Of a DNA stretch of 64,000 nucleotides, positions 1 to 11,855 are shown in pieces. Where the stretch lies: contig JACKQL020000054.1 in assembly GCA_018296165.2 (NCBI GenBank), positions 62,001 to 126,000 on the forward strand, written 5' to 3'. How positions within the stretch are numbered: position 1 is the first letter of the stretch; each line of letters opens with the position of its first letter. The stretch comes from Termitomyces sp. T153. Lineage: Eukaryota > Basidiomycota > Agaricomycetes > Agaricales > Lyophyllaceae. The translations under genes and the position numbers were made by a program. A model generated the notes under the pieces. That model was not told the origin of the DNA, made no database searches, and saw only the letters and a list, made by a program, of their open reading frames with translations.

Positions 1-2122
1 GATACATCTTACGTACCAATAGCTTATGCCAATCAACGACACTAGATACGCCACGAATACATGTAACTTCGAAGAACCAATCAGCTTCAACGAAAAAGAA
101 AAGTAGGGTACATACTGAGTACGGGAGATGTTCATACACCCGTGATCCATTCGAGGGCGGAATGAGTGGCACGATAAGAAGGAACAAGTTCGAAAGGAAG
201 AAAAGGACGATGATAGCCTTGGGCGCGCGAAAGGGTGGGTTCCACTCCCATATACGGTATGTAGGAGCGTATAGAAGGAGTAGGCCGATTGCGACAGAAG
301 TATTAATGATTGTAGAGGAATAGGATGATACTGAAAGCACTCCGATTAAGTTTATGCGGAGAATACATGGTAGAATTGGGTGACATACAACTTATCATGA
401 ATAGATACACGTCTCCGGGTGGTGGAAGTAGCATGAACGCGCATGAAACGAGATATTGAGTAAAAAGGCCGGCTAATGGTGCATTGAAGGGTTTGTTGCT
501 TGCTAATAAGGAAGGGTAGGGAAGTATTCCCTCTCGTCCAAGCTCCTGAATGACTACAAAGTGTTAGAAGTTCACCTAGTTTGCTCAAATATCGGACGTA
601 CCTCGCCCCTGGACGAACTGACCGGCAAGAAGGTTTCCAAGGACAGAGAGAGCGACAAAAATACTGAGCATCTGTGCTGGCAGTGTCAGACGATGAGGTG
701 TTGGTAAGAATGATCGCATCACCTTTTCAGTTGTTGGGCCGTAGAGGTTACGGAAGAATAATGCACTGCGAAAGAAGAATCAGCAATGATAGATAGGTCA
801 GCTAATGACGGGAAATGAACTCACGCAACAATCGTGCGGCTCTCAAGAATATCGCCTTTTGATACCACAGCAAAATAGGCTATATTCACGAACATGTATA
901 CCATAGTGACAAAGAGCATTGCCAGAGGTGCCGCACGCTTGATAGTTCGGATAGGATCCTTGACTTCCGACAGAGCATAGTTCGCATTTGCATAGCCAGT
1001 AAAGGACCTGAACCAAACAAATGAGCACTAGTGACAATTGGAGAAGTTGAACGTACCAGATGACGCTATACATCCCTGTGACAAACGCATTCACACCCCT
1101 CCTACTTCCCTCCCACATTTTATCCCACTCAAAATTTCTTGGCTTCTCGTACCCTTCACGAACAGCGAAGCCGGGAACGCCGACGAGGCAGAATAGTCCA
1201 GAAGCAGAGATTGCAAAGAGAATGAGGAGCTTGGAGAACCCGAGAGCATTCTGGAAACGTAGTCCAAATTTGTGCATCGTTCCATGCGCAAGAAGGCAGA
1301 AGGTCATGCAAAGGAGGCCAACTAAACGAGTATTCCAACGGTTTGGCGTCATTTCGAGGGAGTGAATAACATCTGAATCAATTACTCAATGAGAATTATA
1401 AGATAAAAATAAAGGACGCACATTCGCCGAAGACAACGCTATTCGCAGCAGCGGAGCCCTTGGATTACGGTGAGCTCTGATATCGACTGTTGAGAAGGCC
1501 ATTATTTACCGTAATGAGAGCATATACAGAGAATGTGCACGTCACCAGAAATTTAGGACGACGATAAATAAACTCAAGATAGTTCTTCTCCCCACCACTA
1601 CGCGGAAGCCCCTGATTCATAGATGGGGCCAAACAACTCGTTGAAACCATGAGAACTGACCGTTCCAAGTTCGATATAAACCATTGTTCCCGCTGCTGCA
1701 ATGAGAGCCCCGGTTAGCCACATCAACAACGTGACACCGACGCTCCCTGAAGTGCGAAGAATCACGCTGGGTGTTGCATAGATCCTGTAACAAGGGCTGC
1801 CGTCAGACAGCATTGGACATCGTGTCAGGGCGTAAATGCTGACCCAGTCCCAATAACGCGGTTGAATATGAGAAATATGACACTAAACAGTCCTACGTAG
1901 TTGTGAATATTGGGATGCAATACTCGAAGACATCAGCATCGGACGCACCTAGCTGCCGTTTAGCGCGCGGAACATCGTCAAAAAGCTCTCCACCATGTTG
2001 GTCTACACATAAGAAAGTATCCTGAGGCTGATGAGTCACGAAAGAATGATTAGGAACTTACCTTCTCTCTGAATAGCTATTCCATCTGACGCACTTCCAT
2101 GGGAGCTTGAAGCCAACGTCAT
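1..2122 (-). CDS. MUP1-like high-affinity methionine permease (3' end cut by window)
   Basis: This is an amino-acid permease of the plasma membrane, most like fungal MUP1-type methionine permeases of the APC/LAT superfamily. The start at 2122 opens a short hydrophilic N-terminus (exons 2122-2062 and 2002-1949). It is followed by the first transmembrane segment with the typical FNRVIGTG and IYATPS signatures, then an exon around 1740-1680 (GALIAAAGTMVYIELGT). A further exon at 1352-1050 carries two helices and the NALGFSKLLILFA segment. The next exon (SFTGYANANYALSEVKDP) lies near 1000-830 and matches the family strongly. C-terminal exons continue through 780-600 and 560-120 (PFRAPKAIIVLFFLSNLFLL), and the last visible exon (FVAYLVSLIGISYWYVRC) runs off base 1. 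I see at least nine exons and no internal frameshift, so the gene looks functional. Assignment to the family is firm; methionine specificity is inference from resemblance. Confidence 0.85.
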
Positions 2123-2510
2123 TGTTCCATACGAGCCAAGAGTTTCATGAGGGTTGAGAAGGCGCTCACTGTCCTCCCCGTCTGTGAAATGCATCTACGA
2201 AATCCCTGAGAGAACTGAATCAAGAAAGATATACATAGTAAGGCAGCTGTTGGAAGAGGAGACCCCACGCGCCGGAGGACTCCGAGCTTTTGATGTGGGT
2301 ACTTAGAGGCCTTGGCACGACTTATGTACCTTATGTTCCGGTAGGAAGTGCTCGGCGTCAAAGCGCTCAAGTTATCCCAGTCCTGGTCATAGATTTGGTC
2401 AGACAGCACAATGATATGACCTCCGGAAACGCTCGTGTCAACTTGCTTGGCCCTGTCGAAAACTCGAGTATCCGTGGATGAAATCGCGCCTTCTACTGAT
2501 ACATATACTC

Positions 2511-3117
2511 TAGACAACAACTGGTGACTGAATCTAGTGTCTGTTTGGTTCCATGCCATAAAAAACCTGATAAGGGTGACAATAAATACCTCAAGGGCAT
2601 TCTGTACCATCTTGGACGTGAAACAGGACCCGTACACGGCATGTCTTGTTCAATTTTTTTTCGCGTACCCCTTGCCATTGTCTATTATGATGAGAATAGC
2701 TTGACATATCTCATCGGACAAATCACCGTCAAACCGAAGCCAATTTAAATCCAGTTCTTTGTATCCCCAAGGCTGTGATCTCAGATGAGCTGTTCAGGTG
2801 TGTATGCTTTGTATCGGTGTATTAGACAACAATTGGTGGATCTAGTGTTTCTTGCATCCCACGCTATAAAAAAAACTCTTATAAGAATGATAAGAACTGC
2901 CTACTCGGAAAATGGCAGAGAACAAGGACATTCCGTGCCATCTTGATAAAACCTGTATTGTTCGATTTTCGTGTACCCCTTTCTCTTGTAGACACAGCTC
3001 GCTGGACAAACGATCTAGCAAACCGCAGCCAAGTCGAACACAACAATTACATCCTTCACATCTTCAATCTATGATATCAGATCGGCTGTTCAGGTGCGCA
3101 GGCTTTGTGTTCGGTTG
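2511..3117. repeat. diverged tandem duplication, two units of about 310 bp
   Basis: Both units begin with the same decamer, TAGACAACAA, at 2511 and 2823 (offset 312). They run in parallel through a CTAGTGT box, an A-run, a GTACCCCTT box and a TGTTCAGGTG box near the end. They differ by many substitutions and short indels, so the duplication is old. On the minus strand, both units encode a faint shared peptide (IRFFMAW in the first, IRVFFIAW in the second). This vaguely resembles a transmembrane segment of basidiomycete DUF6533-type proteins, so the repeat may derive from a dead gene end. The rest of the 2123-3431 spacer holds no supported gene; it is the shared upstream region of the divergent permease and kinase genes. 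Confidence 0.65.
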
Positions 3118-3431
3118 ATCTATACTTTACAAATTTTGTCAAGATCGCGCCATATATACCTTGACCTTGCATGATTATGGATCTGATTGCCGCATGTGGT
3201 CAAAGGTTATAGAAATTTCTACAACGTTGCCACATGAACGCCAATTCGAGATATGTCTGATCGGCGGTACCCTGGCCCATTGTGTAGTATATCTGATGGC
3301 CTTCCCTTGTGTTTAAAGTATCTTACTCACGCACATCGTTAAGCCCCCAGCTCCTTATAACACAGTAGAAGCACCGGCAGCTTGCAGAATTTTTCGAACA
3401 CAGAACTCTCCGAAGCAGAACCCCATGCCGC

Positions 3432-5719
3432 TTGGATTTAATTTTTAACCTCGGGTTGAAACAGAAAAGCTCTTTAGTCTCAAACATCATGACATATTCC
3501 TCTAGAAATTCCCCTACGTGCATGCCTGAGCAATTCACAACAGGTCAGAGTGTGACCACGCCGAAGTTTGGCCACACCCCCGTATTGCCTACATGCCGAA
3601 CTTCGCTTCGTGGACCAGCGTCCTCTGGACCATCCCAGGATCGATACAAAAGTTCTCCTAGATCGTCACCATCAGTCACCTCTGTACACGATATTAGTGC
3701 CAGCGAGGAGGCTACTGGACGACCAGAACATCAATTCTCGGAATCGTCTTCGACTTTTTTGCAAGGCCGTCATACATCACATCTAGCGCTTCCTGAGGAT
3801 CGTGTGCAATCCCACCCAGTCCTTCTCGATCACCCTTTAAGTTTACCGGAAAACCAGCACCCTACGCAGTGGCCCCCATCAGAGCAAACTTTTTTCACAA
3901 CATCCTCTCGTGGTATGAATGAAGCTGACCCTATGTCTGGGCGTTCTTCATTCACTTCTTCTCCCTCTCATGAAGTTATCACACATGTTTCTACTCCCCA
4001 ACATCTTCACTCCCTCGACCAACTCACCACAATTCCGAGCACTAGACCTCTTCGAACTCTGCAGTACGATTCAGTATCTGATATTCCTTTCGAAGGTACG
4101 GAGCGAGATTGGAGTATGGCTCCATCTCTCCCTGGCGCAGGATTGGGTGCTCACCCAGATCCTAGTGTCATCGCATCGCATAATCACGAAGTATCCCCTC
4201 CTGCCGGGGAAAAATACGACATGCAATGCGACACATGGATAGTGCCTCCTACTCTGACTGAAGTTTATGATCACTCCCCAGCCTCTCCTGCTTCACGGCT
4301 ATTAGTACCGCCGCCTATCGATTCCGCGGAAACCATTCTGGACGACTTTGTTGTTCAATCTGCCGTTGCTTATACGTCACTGACTCACAAGTATGGATCA
4401 GGAGACTCCGAAGTCGTAGAACAGGCACGCCAGTTGTGCGACATGTACCTAGGTATGTTCCGGAATTTAGAGGATTACAAACGCTTTTTAGATTACCGTG
4501 GAGAGTCTGCGCAAAAGATAATTGATTCGATCCAGAGTGTAAGTGTTCAATTGGCCTTCGTCCTTAAATAATTTAAGAAACTCTCTCCGACAGTTACTTG
4601 ATGACAACTCTGTTGACCAACAGTTCAGAGCCATTCTCGTTGTTGCTCTTTCTAGATTAGCCAGAAAGTCCGAACTGTATCCTACACGATTCTTCTTGCA
4701 CGATGTGACCCGTTCGGGAGATACGATCACAGAGGGTTATTTCGGTGAAATTGAAAAAGGCCTATTTGCAGGAGAAGTTGTATGTATCAAGATCCCTAGG
4801 TTCAAAATGCATAATAATTCTGATACACGGTCGTATCGACGGGTGAGTCAATTCATTATTCAGATTCTTCTGTTTTTGTTTCTTCAACTCGAATTTTATC
4901 TTAGGCATTGTCACGCGAAATTATGCCTTGGGCTCAGATATCCCACGAGAATGTCTTGCCGTTTTATGGTATACATCCACTCGGAGATGGGCGCGGTAGG
5001 TTTGGGATTGTGTGTCCTTTCTTTGATAACGGGGATGTTGTGGATTACTTGGTGAAGTTTCCCAACACCGATCGACGGTCTCTTGTATGTTTCGATACTT
5101 TGGTATTATCTGATAGACAATACTTACCCTCGTTAAGATTAATGGCGTTGCTGCTGGGATGTCCCATCTGCATGACAATGGTATTGTCCATGGTGATATC
5201 AAAGGTCGAAATATCCTTGTTAGCAGCACTGTTCCACTAAGGGCGGTTCTGGCCGATTTCGGTTTGGCGACTGTTGCAGATACCAACGGACTTATGTCTC
5301 CAGATCTCACATCCAGCGGTGACGAGGGCGGTACAAAGCAGTTCGAGGCGCCTGAGCTGTTTGATCCAAGCATTCCTTATAGAAGGAGTAAGGCGAGTGA
5401 TGTTTACGCATTCTCAATGGCCTGTTATGAAGTATGCCTGTAATTTTCTCCCTTCATTGTGAAACTTAGCCTTGACATTCCACTTCAGATCATTTCGGGA
5501 AATATTCCTTTCCCAGGCAGACATGGCAACCATGTCATGATCATGGTTGGGAGGGGAGTACGCCCTGGCAGGCCTGTTGGGAAAATGTATCAAGATCGTG
5601 GCCTGGACAATATCATGTGGAAACTCATCGAAAATTGCTGGGAGCAGGATCCTGGTCAGCGCCCCAGCGCACTGAAAATTTTAGAGAGGCTCTCTCAAAC
5701 ATCTACGGCTGTCTCTTGA
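3432..5719 (+). CDS. tyrosine-kinase-like (TKL) protein kinase with long Ser/Pro-rich N-terminus
   Basis: Five exons are read: 3432-4538, 4594-4842, 4905-5084, 5138-5431 and 5489-5719. All junctions keep frame and have GT..AG ends. The product is 686 residues (667 if the second Met at 3489 is used). Residues 1-370 are Ser/Thr/Pro/His-rich and probably disordered. The kinase domain occupies about 405-680: a poor glycine loop (GYFGEIEKG, about 417), the ATP-binding Lys in VCIK (about 435), a catalytic loop HGDIKGRN (530-537), ADFGLA (about 551) and an APE motif (about 583). HGD replaces the usual HRD, which is common in the large expanded TKL families of Agaricomycetes. The catalytic Asp, the Asn and the DFG are all kept, so activity is expected. 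It is likely a cytoplasmic signalling kinase of unknown target. Family is sure; substrate is unknown. Confidence 0.88.
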
Positions 5720-7042
5720 TTCACCTATGACCATGGGTGAGGTGATTCCTTTACTCGACAAATGAACGCAGGTTCTTTTGGCCTTCTGGACCAGGACCAT
5801 TCATACATAAGAAAAATCGACTGTTTATTACTATTGCGACAACAGGCCCGACTACGACACTTGTGATTTTCTTGTTTGTTTCCAGGGCCTATTATTCACG
5901 ACGATACAATACCACCGTATATCTATCGCAAAGCTAAATTGATGTGTGATCAAGGTACTTTTGAATCTTAACCAACCAGAATGCTTCGGAGGGCGCTTCG
6001 GAGGGACACGAGCATTTGAGGGTCGAGAGAGTGATTTGGAGAGTTCGAAGAATTACTGGCTGCAAGTTCGAAGACATAATGGCGATTCTAATATAAGGGA
6101 AAGGAATAAAGCTACAGCCAAACAAACAACGTACAGCGAAGCAAAGAGGGGATCATCATCAAGTACGTTGAACGATCCATGCTGTGTTATTCAAAACACT
6201 CTAGACACCAAGCGAAACCACGATGCGCGACCTCATCCGAATTTCAAGGCACGTATCAAAGGTGTTCTGGAATGTGGCATTACAGAAATCATTGCTCCTG
6301 AATTTACGTTGATGAGATACTGATGTTACGACGTGAGCTTGATACGCGGCAAAATCATTCCAATCGGTGCTACAGTATTGCGTAGCGAAGGCTCGCCTAT
6401 ATCACACGAGTTTCGGACGGTCAATTTCGTGAACAGTGTATGAGAAGGAAAGGACATACATTGTATCGCCGTTTCGATTTCTTGTCCCTTTTCAAATGAT
6501 TTCTGAATTTTAATTTTCATCGACTTCTTATTAGTTCAGATGACTTGGTGACGGTCCACTTTTGCAGCCGGTCTACTGTTCACTTCCTCTTATACTTGTC
6601 AAATGAAGTCCTGAATTTCAGCTCATTCTATTGCTGGATAACGGCGTTGGTGATCGCCCGGCTGTCCAGACCTGACAAGATGTACGTACATTTTGCCTAC
6701 TTTCAGAGAGTCCGAGTACGGAGTCAGCAGTCAGCGTTCAACTGTCAGCCTCTAGATTTTTCTACCTGACTGGTCAACGTCCAACGTTGGCCAAGAAGCT
6801 GGCGAACCAATCGGATGGTTTAATGGCGGCCCTCCAAGCTTTTTTGAGTACCTTAGAACTTCCTTAATCCGATACTGTAGTGCCGGCGACTCTGATTCAA
6901 TAGGTGGCATCATATCCTCGAATTATTTAATGTGCTCACATGGTTGCCTCGGGGCGGCTGGCACAGAGTGACATCAAGCGCTCTGTGTTTATATAAATAT
7001 GTAACTTGTTCCGTGTTTAGAGGCCTCAAGGCCTCACTGTTC
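5720..7042. other. intergenic, no supported gene
   Basis: Several short open frames exist on both strands (for example 5946-6323 plus and 6520-6326 minus), but none shows a recognisable domain, and their frames do not extend through plausible introns. The last few hundred bases should include the promoter of the downstream Mug190-like gene. Confidence 0.5.
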
Positions 7043-10000
7043 ATGGCTGAGCCCAACCTCTTGCGGCAGAGGAAGAACGAGCGCGAGGTGACGGACCCTG
7101 TCACGCACCTTCCGCTTGTCGTACACGATCACGTAGAACTCGATGAAGTCCCATCTCACCCAACAAAAACGCAGGACGGACTCTCGCCTGAGCATCATAA
7201 CGAGCATAGTCCAGTCGATTCTCATGTACGACATGTGTCACTTGAACGTGTATTGGATGAGGAGCTGCGTAGGGGTCGATGGCGTCTACCAGGCGACTCA
7301 GAGGTGGAGAGCAAGACAAAGATACAGACGGCGATTGTTGCGACAATAGTCACTGCTGCTGGAGGACCTGCGGGCCTGGTGGCTTTGTGGGTATGGAGCA
7401 AATTCTTAGGCCGACCAGGATTCGGCATGTTGGAGCTCTTTGCTGGCGTGTCTGGGTCTCTGGTGCTCGCGCTCATGGTCGGCATCTGTGTTCTTTTCCT
7501 ACCTTTATCGACTCTCTTGCAATTCTTCCGAAAAGAAATCCAGTCCCGGCTCAAAGTCAGTATCGACATTGGTATTGAGGTATGTACACCATACTCCCAC
7601 ATTCCTGATCCAACGTCGTCAAGTCCGATCACACAGACACCATTCAATCCCCGGAAGCAGATGCCGTCCCATCTCAGCAAGTCGATACCCTTCAATCTCT
7701 CCGCCCACCTTTCCAATCGCTTTACCAATCCCCAGAAACCGCGGTATGGCTCAATTCTCTTCTCCATTCTCTCTGGCCAATCGTCAATCCCGCCCTCTTC
7801 ACCTCCATTTCCGACATGCTCGAGGACGCCCTCCAAGCTTCCCTCTCCTCCTTTGTTCATGGAGTTCACGTCGCCGACATCAGTCAAGGCTCTGAGCCCA
7901 TGCGTATCCTCGGTATCCGCTGGCTCGACTCTGGAAATCTACAAGGGGACATTTTCAACCTCGAGGTAGCAGTTGCGTACCGTGCGAGGACGGTACAAAG
8001 GCAAAAAGGGAAGAGACTGAGGGACCTGGCGAAGAATGCGCACTTACTGGTCGAGTTTCTTGTTCCTGCGGGTGTGGTGATACCCGTGTGGGTTGAGTTG
8101 ACGGGCCTACTTGCAACTGCAAGGTTGCGTATTCAGCTGATGCCCAACCCGCCCTTTTTCGCGCTGTGCACGCTGACGTTGTTGGGTCAGCCAAAAACCA
8201 CGATCGCATGCACACCCCTCGCAAAAAATTTTTTGAACGTAATGAATATACCTGTATTGTCGGATTGGTTGCAGAAGATCATCGACGGTGTCATCTCGGA
8301 GTATGTTGCTCCGAGGAGTCTAACCTTGGATCTAAAGACGATGTTGATGGGTCAGGAGAAGAAGGATACGCTCACAGAGGGAGTGCTTGTTGTTACTGTC
8401 AGGAGCGCGAAGGGCTTTAGTAACGGAGATGGTGGAAATATTTTCGCGACGAAGGCCGGGAAGAAGGGGGACACGTATGTTCAGGTGGGATGGGGTAAGT
8501 GGGGTAAACCGCTTTGGTCGACGAGGTATGTGATCCCAAGTATATTCATCACTGGCTGACTTCGATTAGAATCGTCAAGGGCGACAGCCATCCTGTATGG
8601 GAGGAAACGACAGTCCTTCTTGTCGGCCCAACCGAGATAAATGCTCGTGAGTTGTTAAGGCTTCAACTCTGGGACTCCGGTGCGTCCATCTCGCCCTCAC
8701 ATCTCAAATATTCTAACGATCGTCTAGATCTCTTCACCGCTGACGACTGCCTCGGTACCATTGACTTTCCTCTCAAGGACATTATGTCGAACTCCCTTAA
8801 GTGTTTCTCAGCTCGTGAAGATCGCTTTACCGGAATGCACGACAAGCCACGTCCAGGTACACTTTTGTGGGAAGTTGGATACTTCCCTAAAACGACGCTC
8901 GACGACGTCAAAGGGTTTGTGCAGAAAGTTGAACAAGTCACCGAGAAGGAGCTGCAGGAAACTAAGACCAGGAGTCCGAAAACTGAGCAATCAAGTGAAG
9001 AGACGCAGGGGATGTCGCCGCCAAAGGAGGTCTGGCCGAGCGGGATTTTGAACATTAGGATCGAGAAAATCGAAGGACTTGCGATTCAGAAGGTCAGAAA
9101 AGGTGGAAATGGGGAGGGTGGTGAGGATGATGATACGGGAGACCTACCGAGTCCGTACTGTACCGTTATCATCAATCACCAGAGGGTGTACAAGACAAGG
9201 ACGAAGATGAAGTCTAACAACCCTTTCGTAAGTTCCCACCTCCCTTGAGGGTTTATGAATCGTCGCTGACCGTGATCATCAAATAGTACAACAGTTCCAT
9301 CGAGAAATTCATCCGCGACTGGCGATCCACCTTCATCATGATTTCCGTGCACGATGCCCGCATCCACGAAGCCCACCCGCTCCTTGGCGTCGTCGTTCTT
9401 CCCCTCCAAACCCTTTTCACAGATCGCGGCACATCCCACCTCTCCGAGTCCTTCCCCCTCGTCGGAGGAACGGGCTATGGGCGTATGCAGCTCTCACTGA
9501 CATTCCGCAGTGTCCAGCTCCAACTACATCCACATCTCCTCGGATGGGAAACCGGCACACTTGAGATCGAACCACATGTTCGGGCGTCACTCGATCTTTC
9601 GCCGGACCTCGCATGTTGTCAGCTTGTGTTCCGCACGAGGAACGGGAGGGAAAAGATGGATGCACACACTGATGGGGGATGGAGACCATACGGGAAGGCT
9701 CATAACGTTCGAGTAGCGGTGACGAGGCGGTACGCGTCGTGTCTGGTCATTGAGTTCCAGAAGCAAAAGCACAAGGCCATGATGGGAATTATGTCGGACC
9801 GGACGCCTGCGTTCGCGGTGTTGTGGTTGAAAGACGTGTCCGACAATGAGGATGTCGAGGTGTCGCTTGTCGTGCGTAAGAACGTGCATGGCGCGCTGGC
9901 GAGGGCTGAAGCGAATTGCACCGATGTTGGGGATACGGTGGGAGAAATCATGGTTAAGTTGAGGTTGAGGCCTGGGCTGAGCGGTTGTCATCAAGAAGTG

Positions 10001-10249
10001 GCGGACAAGGATGTTCATGTTTTAGAAGTTCTCAGATGTGTGGTGGAGTCAGGGGAGGTCAAAGAAAGTGATGCGTTGTTCGACAATGGAGAGGACAGTG
10101 ACGGGTCTTTGAAAAGGACAGACATGGAGACGCGGAAAAAGGGTGAGCTGCATAGAAAGCATCCGAGCCTGATCGACAAGATGGGTGCGAAGATCACTGG
10201 GACATTTGAGCACCACGAGCATGACTTTACTTTCGAGAAAGAAATTTAG
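7043..10249 (+). CDS. Mug190-like SMP/C2-domain lipid-transfer protein
   Basis: The product is a membrane-anchored protein of the tricalbin/extended-synaptotagmin type, closest to fungal Mug190. Such proteins tether the endoplasmic reticulum to other membranes and move lipids through an SMP domain. Five exons are inferred: 7043-7579, 7624-8525, 8570-8679, 8728-9227 and 9287-10249, giving 1,003 residues. I prefer the ATG at 7043 over the upstream in-frame ATG at 6932 because the protein then opens MAEPNLLRQRKNERE, the usual family start. Two hydrophobic segments (about 95-118 and 133-156) form the membrane hairpin. The SMP domain follows (about 195-400, PALFTSISDML...WLDSGN), then a first C2 domain (about 432-560, GVLVVTVRSAKGF) and a second C2 domain (about 621-760, GILNIRIEKIEGL). 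The first intron is only 44 bp. Composition is CG-rich, in contrast to the transposon block downstream. The gene appears intact. Confidence 0.9.
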
Positions 10250-11275
10250 GCATAAATTAAGGGATTGTGTATTCTTTACGGATTCTACATATGCATGTAT
10301 GTACATACTTAAAATTCAGAAGTGATGGCTCGCTAAATGGCGTACCGACTCGGAGTGCCCAATATGGATCACAAGAAAACAAGAAAATGTGAGCACATGT
10401 CTCTGTGGATCTGAGAATGTTCCATCAGTAAAATCTCCAAGAGGTCGGCGTGAAAAACGCCTGCATAATGTGTTTTTCGTAATTACCAGGTGATATCGTA
10501 TGTATACACTATTTCGGTTGACCCATACATAGTTTACACTTTCCGTGAACATTCAGGCAATGGACATTGGGCAGGGCTTGTTATGACGTCAGACTGTTAA
10601 CATTGGAGGATGTCATTACCCCATTGCTACCTGCAAATACTCTCAACAACAGAAGTCCTCGAGCCAAGTTATAGAGTTCTAGAAAATGAAACCTTGGCAG
10701 ACAGTTCAACGTGGCAATGTGGGGCACCGTTACCACACTCATCACCGTCGTGTTACTCGAGTTGCTCTGGGTTGACAATTTAATTGGCACCGCACTGCGA
10801 GCTCTTGCGGCTTTATCATGACATTAACCCACGCTCGAGAGGAATCTTATGGCAGATAAGTAATATACATTACAAGGGTTCAGCTGATGCATATATTTAA
10901 TCGACTCGGATCTTGTACAGAACGTTGTTCGTGATCTATCACGTACCCGGCATGAACAAGTGCTTGGATTCGCCAAGGACTCAAAAATCACAGCCACATA
11001 TGGCAATCGGGAGTTGAAGGACAACAGAAACGGAGAGGAGAAACGGAGAGGGTAAAGTGTAATCACGATCGTCATCATACCTCCACGTGCAAGGTTGCCC
11101 GGAACTCCCTACCAAGATGTGCCATTTTGGACAAGATGCCTGACGCAGTAGGAAGTACGAGAAAAGTTCTATATATACACTTCGAGCCGAGTACAGGGGA
11201 TGCATACAGTGCTAGGTGTTACAAATGCAAAACAAGTCATGAATGAGAAGATGCGAGATCAGTGATCGGAACGCT
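10250..11275. other. convergent intergenic spacer, no supported gene
   Basis: This spacer lies between the 3' ends of the Mug190-like gene (plus) and the FHA gene (minus). Short open frames occur on the minus strand, but nothing recognisable is encoded. It must contain both 3' UTRs. Confidence 0.5.
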
Positions 11276-11855
11276 TCACGGAGAAGTGATACCCGCAATG
11301 GAGACTTTGGCGATGATGGGCTTGAGGTGGTCGTCAGATATATATTTTGGGGTGTTACTGTTGCGAGCAATTTTGGATCCGAGACTCTGAGTATGGAGAG
11401 GTGATTAGTCAAGCCATTATAGATGATCGAAAGAAGTCGACGTACGATGATGTCTCCAGATTGAATAGTTTTGGTACCCGTGAGTCTAATGTTATTCAAG
11501 TATGTGCCAAAAGGTGTGTCGAGGTCACGAATGTATATCTGCAATATACAAGTATGAAGTCTCGTCAGACGAACAATATAAAAAAAGGAAAGGTACTAAC
11601 ATTGAGACCATCCCACCATACTTCAGAGTGTACAGAACTCAAGGGAAGAGGCAACACAGGAGTCTCTCCGCCGAGCTTTTGTGACGTAAACCAACCGTTC
11701 GTTGGTGAGGCGACACGCCTTTGAGTGGGATCAGTGTCCATCTCCGCTCCGAGTTTGATCGTGACGTCTAGGGGAAGGGTGATGTATTTCGTCTGGAAGG
11801 GAAAGCTCCCAGAGACGGCGGAGAGGCTAAGCGTCGGGCTTCCTACAATGCTCAT
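11276..11855 (-). CDS. small FHA-domain protein
   Basis: Three exons join cleanly: 11855-11601, 11538-11446 and 11386-11276, giving 152 residues that are almost entirely one forkhead-associated (FHA) domain. FHA domains bind phosphothreonine peptides and act in signalling and DNA-damage or transport complexes. The usual core is visible: an N-terminal strand with KLGAE in place of the usual GR, then LSSVHSEVWWDG (normally SRxHAEV), IYIRDLDTPFGTYLNN (normally D.SSNGTFING) and SGDIISLG. The Arg of the first loop and the Arg of the S-R-x-H loop are both replaced, so phosphopeptide binding may be weakened. Most fungal FHA proteins are longer with a C-terminal extension; this one stops soon after the domain. 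It could be a short paralogue or a truncated gene whose frame has survived. Both splice junctions keep frame exactly, which supports the model. Confidence 0.75.

Noticed and set aside
5946..6323. 125-codon open frame downstream of the kinase
   Set aside because: No recognised domain, poor coding character, and other short frames overlap it on the opposite strand.
7222..7887. 221-codon minus-strand frame
   Set aside because: Antisense to the Mug190-like gene, whose family match on the plus strand is clear; open only because of codon composition.
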